Shown here piece by piece: positions 52,401 to 60,486 of a stretch of DNA of 64,000 nt. The notes below the pieces were generated by a model, which did no database searches, was not told the origin of the DNA, and saw only the letters and a list, made by a program, of their open reading frames with translations. Position numbers and translations under genes: made by a program. Origin of the DNA: Phytophthora colocasiae (taxonomy: Eukaryota > Oomycota > Peronosporomycetes > Peronosporales > Peronosporaceae); NCBI GenBank assembly GCA_018806915.1, contig JAGKQI010000105.1, forward strand, positions 3,596,001 to 3,660,000, in the 5' to 3' direction. Position 1 is the stretch's first letter. The number at the start of each line of letters is the position of its first letter.

Positions 52401-52760
52401 TTAAAACAGCGGCATGACGTTGCGGTGGAAGAAGACAGTAAGTCCTAGCAGCATAATGAAGACTTGGAACCACAGGAAGGGCGACATCTTGATTTCCCTC
52501 CGCATCTGCATCTTAGCCACACGCAATTCCTCCGCTTCCTTGGCCAGGCATGCAGCACATGTGGGTGTGACACTAACAGGCACCGCTAGGCGGTCCACCT
52601 CAGCGTCGCACTTCTTGCAACTCGCCATCTTGGGCACTTTGCCGCTCGCAATATCCGCCTCCAGTTGAGCGCGCTTCTCCTTCTCCTCCTTCTCTTGGCG
52701 CGCGGCCACTATCTGCGGCCCGCGGATCAGGCTCAGGTACAGGAACAGCAGCGAGTTCAT
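52401..52760 (-). CDS. Small two-helix membrane protein with CxxC...CxxC zinc-ribbon
   Basis: 119 residues from ATG 52760 (MNSLLFLYLSLI); upstream in-frame codons contain no ATG. A short hydrophobic N-terminus is followed by a Glu/Lys-rich coil (~20-40), then a four-cysteine pair C-K-K-C-D and C-A-A-C about 20 residues apart, suggesting a zinc ribbon. The C-terminal ~22 residues (W-F-Q-V-F-I-M-L-L-G-L-T-V-F-F) form a transmembrane helix ending near M-P-L-F. No family recognised. The layout suggests a membrane-anchored zinc-binding protein with both ends in or near the membrane. Confidence 0.7.
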   Translation of the reverse strand: MNSLLFLYLSLIRGPQIVAARQEKEEKEKRAQLEADIASGKVPKMASCKKCDAEVDRLAVPVSVTPTCAACLAKEAEELRVAKMQMRREIKMSPFLWFQVFIMLLGLTVFFHRNVMPLF

Positions 52761-53559
52761 GGCGACAAGTTGGCGATGCAATTAATCTCGAGAGCTCTTG
52801 GTGAATTGACAAGTGACACTCTCAATGAGAGAGACGAAAACGGATTTAGTAGTGGCAATAGATAAACAAAGATGTTTTGAGATGATGGGCTCAACTAGCG
52901 AAGTGAGCCCGTCCGTATCTCTTGACCTGAATGCAATCGGGTTCTACATGTTGATTCAACATTACCGGTAATAGTGAAAGGCCACTCGGCTGCAAATTGC
53001 AGTCTGAAATACAGATTTCACCTCCTGCCATTGCAGATTGACGCAAAGTTGCTTACAAGCAGCCACACAAACGTCGCTACGGATCAGATGCCACTGGCAC
53101 AGACTGGCACCGTGCCAGTGAGCTTTCCGCATGATCACCATGATGGCATATATATCGCAGTTATTGGATTGCAATTCTGCCACGGTTTATGGTTGAAAAA
53201 CAACTCCGAGAGTCGAGAGCTGTAGACACCTACCTGCACCGGTACATGTAAAAGAGTAACGCACTGAGCAAGGTATGTAACAACGACAGAATTTAACCAT
53301 TGTCAAATGTGCTCTTACCCGAAGTCCAAGATGAAGCCGAAGCCATTGTTAATTCTCCACACAACGAAGTCCAGACGAAGGGAATGAATACAGTCAAGCA
53401 ACCTAGAAGAGAGATGAATTGTAGAAATTGCCGAAGCTTAAGAGAATTCATGACCATTTTTTAACTGTACAGTGTGTCAACATTACCGTAGTGTCAACAT
53501 TACCGTAACTTGCCAGATTTGTGCTATCGCACTTTCACAAGGTTTCGCCATAAAAAGAA
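52761..53559. other. Divergent intergenic region with a 17-bp tandem repeat
   Basis: About 800 bp between the small membrane protein gene and the Ser/Lys-rich gene. No convincing gene; a plus-strand frame at 52974-53225 has no domain. A perfect 17-bp tandem (GTGTCAACATTACCGTA) at 53474-53507 lies ~50 bp upstream of the plus-strand start, and a related CAACATTACCGGTAATAG occurs at 52957-52974. These may be promoter elements. Confidence 0.5.
53474..53507. repeat. Perfect 17-bp direct tandem repeat upstream of the split gene
   Basis: The two copies occupy 53474-53490 and 53491-53507 and are identical (GTGTCAACATTACCGTA). They lie 53 bp before the start codon at 53560. Possible promoter binding sites, or simple duplication. 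Confidence 0.85.
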
Positions 53560-54067
53560 ATGGCTGCTAAGACGGAGGTGATCGTGCTGGATGACGACAG
53601 CAGCGACGCGTCGTCCGGCAGCGAGACGTGGCGGGCGTCCGCGTCTACTACGCCGCCGACGTCTCCAGCGCCGCGACGGAGGCGTGCGCAGTCAATCGGT
53701 TACAACGACGCGGTGAAGGCGGCGCTGGCGATGGCTGCGGCGTTTACGGTTGAAAAAACTGCTGAGAAGGAGAAAAGGGAAGCTCCTGCACCACCACTGC
53801 TAGCTACGAAGACCAAGAAGAAGACAAAGAAGAGACCTACCAGCAGTGACAAGACGCCAGTGCAGTTTAAACCAAGGGAGAAGGATCGAGGGACGAACAG
53901 TTATAAGATCGCACACCAACAGAAAGCAACGGAGAAGCGTCGATCTACAGGATCTTTGAAGCCTACAAGGAGGTCTAAGTTAGACTCTAACATCCTCAGC
54001 TGTAGCTCGGACTCGGATTCGAACTCGAGTTCAGACTCCAGTCCCAGCTTGGACTCTCGATGCAAAC
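53560..54067 (+). pseudogene. 5' part of Ser/Lys-rich protein gene split by retrotransposon insertion
   Basis: ATG 53560 begins MAAKTEVIVLDDDSSDASS. A SUMO-interaction-like V-I-V-L-D-D-D opens the protein, followed by a Ser/Thr/Pro-rich part, an Ala-rich helix near residue 50-65 and Lys-rich segments (K-K-K-T-K-K-R). The frame runs to 54067, where an LTR begins, and ends three codons into it (TAA). Codon phase at the break is one base after a complete Lys codon, and the same phase resumes at 63767. The gene continues past the window. Product probably nuclear and disordered; family not recognised. As sequenced it is disrupted. Confidence 0.8.
54064..54067. repeat. Target site duplication, left copy (AAAC)
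   Basis: The four bases AAAC directly flank the left LTR and recur at 63763-63766 directly after the right LTR. A 4-bp duplication is at the short end of the normal range for Ty3/gypsy elements (4-6 bp). Confidence 0.75.
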
Positions 54068-54880
54068 TGTAATGGGTTTAGTCTCACTGCCCACCAGTGG
54101 GTCGAATAGCTGGTGCTGCGCCGGGTGGAATATCCAAGGATCGGGTGCTAAAGAGCACACTTCAACTTCACACGCTCCTGTTGGCTCGGTTCACCGCGCC
54201 GGTTTGTTCGATGCTGCAGCACGAACGCACCTATTTATATTAAAAGCCTAATAGACTTCTACTTTCGTCTTTCGTTCCTTCGTTCCTTCGTTCCTCCGTT
54301 CCTTCGTAGACGTCAGTCCTCGTTGGTCCTCCTGCACTCACGACAGTACTAACTGCTCGTCCTCCAAGTCCCGCGACTTACGCTACCCGGCCGTACCAGG
54401 TGAGTCGTCTTCTCCGACCCTCGACTGGCTGCCACGTTCGTCACCGCTTGGAAACCCGATAGTCCTCCTCTCGCTTGTACACCAAGTTCCTCCTTAAACC
54501 GCCGCCCTTCGTTCCTCTCGTACAACCACTCGGTTGCTTTGACGCCACTTCGTGTCTACGAAGTGCGCCTTACTCGTCGTTTCTCGGGGTGCTCTCCAGC
54601 CGTCCGATTTGCAAGTGAGCTTCGGGCTCATCGTGCCTTCCGTCTGTCTCCTCATAGTGCACGTCCAGCATAGATCTCACTTCGCGTGACTCGTGCCGTC
54701 AACCAATACGGTCTCTCCTATTGGCACTTCCATCGCAGTCAGTGTCACTTCTGTAGGCGGCTTCAAGCACGATCGTGGGTCTAACCCAGATCCAGGTTGA
54801 AGTTCTCGCCGATCCACTTCCAACAGTCGCTGAGCTGCCCGTTCACAACTTTGGCCCACTTCGGGGTCCAACCTGTTACA
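54068..54880 (-). repeat. 3' LTR of the gypsy element
   Basis: 813 bp, TGTAATGGG...CTGTTACA. Contains a CTTTCGTTCCTTCGTTCC run near 54263 and, on the minus strand, a TATAAATA box at about 54232-54241. The first five bases supply the TAA stop of the last pol frame. Confidence 0.95.
54232..54241 (-). promoter_or_regulatory. TATA box in LTR (minus strand)
   Basis: Reading the minus strand the LTR has AATATAAATAGG here, a good TATA box; the equivalent in the right LTR is at 63116-63125. In the right LTR it would drive the element's own transcript toward the interior. In the left LTR it points into the host gene on its minus strand. Confidence 0.5.
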
Positions 54881-55295
54881 CGCCTCCATCCATCCTAAGG
54901 TCTTCCACGACCTTATCGCTGTCAAAGAGTTGGTCGTATTCTGCGATGGACATCCACCGTCCTCCTCGCTCAGGGTTTCCTTTGTCGCCCTCGGCAGCTG
55001 TACTTTCTCTGCAGTACTCGCTGGCTGGTCGTAACAGGTATTCAAGTACATATTGGCCGGCCTTATTTCTTCGTCGCCGCCTTCTGAGTTCCACCAAGAG
55101 TCCGTTCTCGGTATCGCCCGTTCCTTCGTTTCCCACTGCTGTTGCAGGTCTCTTCTTGCCGCGTCCAGCAACGGCTGTATTAACAGGAGCCGCCGTTGTT
55201 CTCGTAGTCGTTCCTGTCGCCTCGTCATCTTCGTCTTCGGACCGTGCATCTTCGTACTCAATCTGCTCAGCTAGATCCCGGGCTGCTGCGTCCAA
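54876..55295 (-). CDS. Chromodomain-like C-terminal part of pol (separate frame)
   Basis: A 139-residue frame beginning L-L-D-A-A-A-R-D-L-A-E-Q just after the integrase frame ends, offset by one base. An acidic/Thr-rich part is followed by Y-V-L-E-Y-L-L-R-P-A and R-W-M-S-I-A-E-Y-D-Q-L-F, which resemble the chromodomain tail of oomycete gypsy integrases. Its TAA at 54876-54878 lies inside the LTR. It was probably once fused to the integrase. Confidence 0.65.
   Translation of the reverse strand: MDAAARDLAEQIEYEDARSEDEDDEATGTTTRTTAAPVNTAVAGRGKKRPATAVGNEGTGDTENGLLVELRRRRRRNKAGQYVLEYLLRPASEYCRESTAAEGDKGNPERGGRWMSIAEYDQLFDSDKVVEDLRMDGGV
54881..54896 (-). other. Polypurine tract
   Basis: On the minus strand AGGATGGATGGAGGCG directly precedes the 3' LTR. 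Purine-rich and correctly placed for plus-strand priming of reverse transcription. It overlaps the last codons of pol. Confidence 0.65.
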
Positions 55296-58122
55296 CAGGA
55301 CCGTTGGTTGCCGGTAGGTTACCAGGAACGACGTGAACTATAAATTGCTCGTGCTCATTCCCGTCGTCCTCCCGTTCCACCAGAAAGTTATCGTACCCTG
55401 CAGACTCCACTATTCGCATCGGACCGATCCACTGATGAACAAACTTCGAGGCTGCGGGTCCACGCGGAGGTCGAAACATCCATACTCGATCTCCAGGCTC
55501 GAAATTCGTCCTCTTTCTGGCCTTCCTATCGTAATACCGTGCTTGCCGACGTTGTTCTCGTTCTCTAGCCTGCTCGGCACACTTATGCGCCTCCTTTAGA
55601 CTACTCAATAGCTTCGCATGGTGTTTCACCAAGTCGCCAGCCTCTGTTACTCGCGTTGCGCGTAATAATTCGTTGGGTGCTCTTAATCTCCGTCCCATCA
55701 TCAACTCGTTCGGGGATAACATCACCGTTGAATGTCGTCCAGAATTGTAAGAATACACCGCGTAATCCACCCAGGTGTCCCAGTCTCGTTGTTTCTCGTC
55801 ACTCATGAACGTCGCTATGCAATCTTTCCAAGTACGGTGAAATCGCTCTACCAGGCCGATCATTTGGGGTCGATAGGGGACTGGATTGATCTGCTGCGCT
55901 TGTAACAAGACCACCAATTCCTCAATCACTTTGCCAACAAGTTCTGGTGCTCCGTCCGTCAGGATTTCTCGAAAGGGTCCAAATCGTAACACCACTTGCC
56001 TCATTAGAAACTCTGCGATGTTCTCAGCGGTATGATCCTTTACTGCTATGGCCACGGCGTATCTCGTCACGTATTCTACAGCCGCCACCACGTATCTCTT
56101 GCCTCCATCAGTGGCTGGTAACGGACCCGCTACGTCAAGGGCCCATCGGTCACCGACATCTCCCCCTCGTAAGCTGCGTAGTGGTGGTATCACTTCTCGA
56201 GGACGTGCTTTACGACTGCCGCACTCCTGACACCCTAGCACCCATCGTCGTACTTCATTCTGCAGTCCTGGCCACCAATATTGTTGAGCTATCCGTGCGT
56301 ATGTGTGCGTTGCTCTTAAATGTCCAGCCCAGACGCTGTCGTGACATTCCTTGAACACTGTAGCCCAAAGTGCGGGTGGAAGAACTACTCGTCGTCCGTT
56401 AGGTCGTTCCACGACTACCAGTCCGAACACCCTGTTAATCGCCTTGCCCTGGTGTCTTCCAGCTTGCAACATCTTTTGTACCATCCGGCTCTTGTTCTGC
56501 TCCTCGATAATTTCTTCGTCAGTCAATTGTAGCGTTGGTTCCCGCATTCTCCGCTGTCGTACACGTTCCACTTCACTGGGGTTCGTCACAGCAGGTTGGG
56601 GTTCAACTCGTTGCTCATCTTCTGCTCTCTCGTTAATCTCGAGTAACCTCGCGTCAGTCGTTGTTGTGTCCACGCGCGACACGTTACCAGTGCCCGCAGA
56701 GTTGTCGTCATCCTGCATTGACGTCGTTCTCACCGGAGTTACTGCAGTTAAGTTCGTCTGTCGTTCCACTGCATCTCCCGCTTCATTACCGCTCTTTCCG
56801 TCCGCCCAGGTGACCGTTTTACGCTGTTCCGCCTTCTTCGTGCGGCTGGTTGTCGTGCGTTTCTGCGTTTTAGTCCGTTCTGAAGTCATTGTATTCTTCG
56901 TTGGCTCAGGTGTCGTTCGCTGCTCGTCTGTCGACGTTGCTTCACCCGATGCTTGCTCCTCTAGTCTGCGTTTCGCGGCTCTCGTTAGTGGACGTTCTGT
57001 TACCACTGGGGTCGCGTGTTCCGACAACCTCGTCATCTTCCGTTTCTTGGCGCGTTTTGTTTTCTTGGTACTCGAGCCTCCTACTTGCACGTTCTCGTTT
57101 CTTTGGGTCACCGCTTCTACCAGCTCGTCGACAACAACTAGTACTTCTTCGTTGGCCCCTTCGTTCGCTGTGCCACGCTCATTCCTTCCTTGGTCACCTC
57201 TGTTGGTAGGGCCACCATTCATCGTCACTTCACTCGTCTCGGTTGCTACCGGGCTGTTCTTCAAGACGTTTGCCGGTGTTTCATTTCTTTGCTTCGTTCT
57301 CCGCCGCCGCCCAATAGCTGCTCGTAACTTTGCCGCTACCGGTGCTCTAGACAAGGCGTCAGCCACCACGTTCGTATTCCCAGGTCTATACTGCACGTCA
57401 AAATCAAACTCCTGGAGAGTGAGGGCCCACCGATGTAGTTTTCCAGTCAGATTTGGACTCGTCATGAGCCACTTCAAGGCGGCATGATCCGTTATGATCT
57501 CGAATCGCCGTCCGTACAAATATGGTCTAAACAATTTGATTGCCCACACTACCGCGAAGCACTCCAGCTCGGTAATCACGAACTTGATCTCAGTGTCGCT
57601 GTTCACTTTACTCGCGAAGGCTACCGGTTGCCATCCGTCACCTTTGTCCTGCATCAGACACGCTCCCAGTCCAACTTTACTTGCGTCGGTCACCACACGA
57701 AAAGGAAGCCTAAAGTCCGGATAGATCAACAATGGCTTTGCCGTCAAGATGCCCTTCACCTTCTCGAAAGCTTCTTTTTGCGCACTGCCCCATTCCCAGG
57801 CTACACCTTTCCTCAGCAACTTCGTTACAGGTGCCATGAGCGAACCAAAACCATTAACAAATCGTCGGTAGTAACCTGCCAGGTGAACAAACCTCTTGGC
57901 CTCTACAGCATCGTTCGGGGTCGGGAACTCACGTACTGCGCTAACCAGTCGATCCAAAGGTCGTACACCGTCGCTACTAAGTTCATGTCCTAGATACTCC
58001 ATTGTCTTCGTCGCAAACTTGCATTTCTTGAGTTTGAGGGTCAATCCTGCACGTTGCAAACGTTCGAGTACCGCTGCCAGCTCAACAATGTGTCGTTCAA
58101 TCCCGCCACGCGTAAATATCAC
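55267..58122 (-). CDS. Gypsy pol: RT C-terminus, RNase H and integrase
   Basis: 951 codons. The start overlaps the RT; the catalytic Y-L-D-D is encoded just upstream at about 58130-58141 in this frame. RT connection is in residues 1-130. RNase H has V-V-T-D-A-S, E-L-E-C-F-A-V and I-T-D-H-A-A-L-K-W, ending near residue 260 (A-D-A-L-S-R-A-P). A ~330-residue low-complexity charged linker follows. The integrase zinc region is at ~590-640 (H-x8-H...C-Q-E-C), with catalytic D in L-D-V-A-G, D in L-T-D-G-A-P and E in G-L-V-E-R-F. All three acidic residues are intact. It ends S-S-P-G-S-S at 55267, one base out of phase with the chromodomain frame. Enzyme domains look functional but are not in frame with the preceding RT part. 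Confidence 0.88.
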   Translation of the reverse strand: MIFTRGGIERHIVELAAVLERLQRAGLTLKLKKCKFATKTMEYLGHELSSDGVRPLDRLVSAVREFPTPNDAVEAKRFVHLAGYYRRFVNGFGSLMAPVTKLLRKGVAWEWGSAQKEAFEKVKGILTAKPLLIYPDFRLPFRVVTDASKVGLGACLMQDKGDGWQPVAFASKVNSDTEIKFVITELECFAVVWAIKLFRPYLYGRRFEIITDHAALKWLMTSPNLTGKLHRWALTLQEFDFDVQYRPGNTNVVADALSRAPVAAKLRAAIGRRRRTKQRNETPANVLKNSPVATETSEVTMNGGPTNRGDQGRNERGTANEGANEEVLVVVDELVEAVTQRNENVQVGGSSTKKTKRAKKRKMTRLSEHATPVVTERPLTRAAKRRLEEQASGEATSTDEQRTTPEPTKNTMTSERTKTQKRTTTSRTKKAEQRKTVTWADGKSGNEAGDAVERQTNLTAVTPVRTTSMQDDDNSAGTGNVSRVDTTTTDARLLEINERAEDEQRVEPQPAVTNPSEVERVRQRRMREPTLQLTDEEIIEEQNKSRMVQKMLQAGRHQGKAINRVFGLVVVERPNGRRVVLPPALWATVFKECHDSVWAGHLRATHTYARIAQQYWWPGLQNEVRRWVLGCQECGSRKARPREVIPPLRSLRGGDVGDRWALDVAGPLPATDGGKRYVVAAVEYVTRYAVAIAVKDHTAENIAEFLMRQVVLRFGPFREILTDGAPELVGKVIEELVVLLQAQQINPVPYRPQMIGLVERFHRTWKDCIATFMSDEKQRDWDTWVDYAVYSYNSGRHSTVMLSPNELMMGRRLRAPNELLRATRVTEAGDLVKHHAKLLSSLKEAHKCAEQAREREQRRQARYYDRKARKRTNFEPGDRVWMFRPPRGPAASKFVHQWIGPMRIVESAGYDNFLVEREDDGNEHEQFIVHVVPGNLPATNGPVGRSSPGSS

Positions 58123-59794
58123 TATGTCGTCGAGGTAAACCAGGCATGTGGTCCAAGTGAGTCCTCAACACTCCGTTCATCAACCTCTGAAATGTAGAAG
58201 GAGCGTTAGTGAGACCAAAGGGCATTCGCACAAATCTATATAAGCCCTTTTTCGTCGTGAACGCCGTTTTGTCGCGATCTTTCGGCGCTACAAGGATCTG
58301 CCAATAACCAGCACGCAAATCCAACGTCGTAAACAACAAAGCACCTCCCAAGGCTTCCAACGTTTCATCTATTCGAGGTAGAGGATAAACGTCCTTCTTC
58401 GTAACCTTGTTGAGCGCCCTATAATCCACACAAAAGCGCACCTCGCCATCTTTCTTGCGCACCAGAACAACAGGGAATCCCCATCCACCGTTGCCTTCTT
58501 CGATGACACCCGACTTCAACATCATCTCGACGTTACTCTCAATTATACTGTCGTCCGTCTGAGCTTGACGCCGTCGTTTCAGCATTATCGGCGAGGCTTC
58601 ACCGGTATCGATATGGTGAGTCACGTTCAACGTCGTCGCTGGAGGACATTCGCCAATACTCGCCGTCAGCGAACGATACACTCTCAAAAGTTTCATCACG
58701 AGTTCGCGGGTCTCCGGGTCGTTACTTCCAATGTCCACTTCCGACTCATCCGGTAGAGGTGTCTTGCTGTCGCCTAACTTATCCACCCAATCCTTTACTC
58801 GTTCGGTATCCAGTTCACCGCTCATTGTCAAGATTTCCATGTCATCGTCCAAGGGTATCCATGTTCCGAGCTCCTTCTTGTTCGGGATCTTCGCAGACTT
58901 AACATTGGTGTTGATAGCAGGCACCCATGCTCGTCCGTTCCGTGCCGTCGTCACTGTCGCCGCCAATAACACGGATCCGGTCTTCCTGGTGGGTATGAAC
59001 AGACCCCGCTCTCCATCATTTGCCGTCACTGAAACTTGCACTGGTGTCACGGTATTGCCACTCAGCTCTGTCGTCAACACCATCCGTACCGCGGCAACTT
59101 TGGCGCCACCATCAACATCGTATGTCCTAAAAGGAATTACCACTGTTCGCCCAGTGTCCGCATAGCGAATCTCTTGCTTCTCAAAGTCCATTATGGCACC
59201 CTTCGTTCGCATGAAGTCGACTCCCAGTAAAAATTCATCATCACATCCAGCTACCACGCACGCATCGATCGTCAACTTTTCTCCGAACACCGTCGTGAGA
59301 GTAAAACGCCATACTCCTACCACGTCGAGTAGGAAGCCTCCGATGCCTTCTACAAAGTCTACCGGAGCTTTCACCGCCACTCTGTCGCCATGAGCCATCC
59401 AGTCCGTCCCAGCTATCGTATAACGCGCGCCGCTATCCAGTTTCACACGTCTCTTTTCACCGTCAACATCCATGAAAGCAGTCGGCAAGCCGTCATCTGC
59501 TCCAACATATTCCACGGTAACTTCGTCATTCTCTGCTGTCGAGGTGGTTGCCGGTCGCTGCTTCTTCACCAAACTCACACGTCCTATTCCAGACGTCCGC
59601 GGTATTCGTACGCCGTCCGTCTCGTTCAAGCGTCGTTGTTGCTTGCGTCTCTGTAGTGCGTCCCAGGCATCGTCGGCTTCACCACGCCGTTTCAACCGTA
59701 AAGCAGCAGCCTTGACTTCTCGTTCAGCAGCAGTCACTCGTACGTTTTGTCGTTTCCGAGCCAAGCACGCCTTGGCTTTCAGCCGTTTTGCCAC
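58097..59794 (-). CDS. Gypsy pol: aspartic protease and N-terminal reverse transcriptase
   Basis: 565 codons from a non-ATG start at 59794; the frame is open upstream to about 59970 but has no ATG. A basic region (K-R-L-K-A-K-A-C-L-A-R-K-R-Q) is followed by the retropepsin active-site motif L-D-S-G-A near residue 123, and L-L-G-V-D-F-M. RT motifs follow: V-D-Y-R-A-L-N-K, L-D-L-R-A-G-Y-W-Q-I, and M-P-F-G-L-T-N-A-P-S-T-F-Q. The frame is lost just before the Y-L-D-D motif, which is in the next frame. A single-base change near 58145-58160 would explain it. Confidence 0.88.
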   Translation of the reverse strand: MAKRLKAKACLARKRQNVRVTAAEREVKAAALRLKRRGEADDAWDALQRRKQQRRLNETDGVRIPRTSGIGRVSLVKKQRPATTSTAENDEVTVEYVGADDGLPTAFMDVDGEKRRVKLDSGARYTIAGTDWMAHGDRVAVKAPVDFVEGIGGFLLDVVGVWRFTLTTVFGEKLTIDACVVAGCDDEFLLGVDFMRTKGAIMDFEKQEIRYADTGRTVVIPFRTYDVDGGAKVAAVRMVLTTELSGNTVTPVQVSVTANDGERGLFIPTRKTGSVLLAATVTTARNGRAWVPAINTNVKSAKIPNKKELGTWIPLDDDMEILTMSGELDTERVKDWVDKLGDSKTPLPDESEVDIGSNDPETRELVMKLLRVYRSLTASIGECPPATTLNVTHHIDTGEASPIMLKRRRQAQTDDSIIESNVEMMLKSGVIEEGNGGWGFPVVLVRKKDGEVRFCVDYRALNKVTKKDVYPLPRIDETLEALGGALLFTTLDLRAGYWQILVAPKDRDKTAFTTKKGLYRFVRMPFGLTNAPSTFQRLMNGVLRTHLDHMPGLPRRHSDIYAWRD

Positions 59795-60486
59795 TTTCTT
59801 TGCTCTACGCCTGGCACATCGTTGGTTCGTGATTTCGTCATTGTTGCCGTCCTCGTTCTTCGGTGCCGTGTCTTTGCTTCCGGTGTGAATCTCTGGTCCC
59901 TCACCGTGTACTGCGGTTGTCGTAACTTCCTTCGGTGCACTGGGTGCTCTTCACGGCCAACAGCGTATTCGGAACCCCTTGGTCCTGCGTGGTCAACGGC
60001 ACTGTCCGAACTACGTCATCTGACACGAGTCCTCCACCTTCTTCTACTACTTCGACGTTAAGAACGTCGTCACCTCGCGCGTCCTCGTTTGGAGCTTCCC
60101 TCCCCCTCCAGCTTCGTACTTACATCCACCGTAGCGACGCTGGATAACTCGTAATTCTCGCTCTTCATCTTCTCTTCGCGCTCGTGCAAAACGCACTGAA
60201 GCCACCGTTGGTCGAACAGTTGCTACACACCTTGCCGCACGCTCAATGTCTTCCTCCGCCGCGTCTTTCAGCAGCACTTGCACCACTTGGCGCAGTCCAT
60301 CGCCTGCCTCGTCGCCCGCGTTCTCGCCATCGTGATTCTCCTCGTCACCTACACCATTGTCGTCTCTCTTCGTCTTCAACTCGGCTTAATCCGGCTGTAG
60401 CACTCTCGGTTATCGACACCTCAGGGCCCCCAGCCGCTTCGACTACTCGTCGGGGATACTGGACACTTCGTGGACACCATACTCCC
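59795..60486 (-). other. Gag-pol junction with shifting frames
   Basis: Between gag's stop and the protease frame, coding-like segments switch frames: one frame at 60379-60047 (E-E-D-I-E-R-A-A-R-C-V), another around 60060-59930 (D-D-V-L-N-V-E-V-V-E-E), then the protease frame. No single frame covers the region. Either several indels or sequence errors have accumulated, or it is an untranslated spacer. Confidence 0.5.

Noticed and set aside
54262..54307. CTTTCGTTCCTTCG run as a possible CRISPR-like or satellite array
   Set aside because: It is a short degenerate simple repeat inside both LTRs, with no spacers, in a eukaryotic genome.
54677..55261. Minus-strand frame of 194 residues overlapping the 3' LTR border
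   Set aside because: It is the antiphase shadow of the chromodomain-like frame and runs far into the LTR, whose copy at 63559-63789 shows the same codons without function.
56351..57487. Plus-strand frame of 378 residues within the gypsy element
   Set aside because: Antisense to the pol linker region; Ser/Val/Leu-rich, no domain, no ATG context. Real pol motifs are on the other strand.
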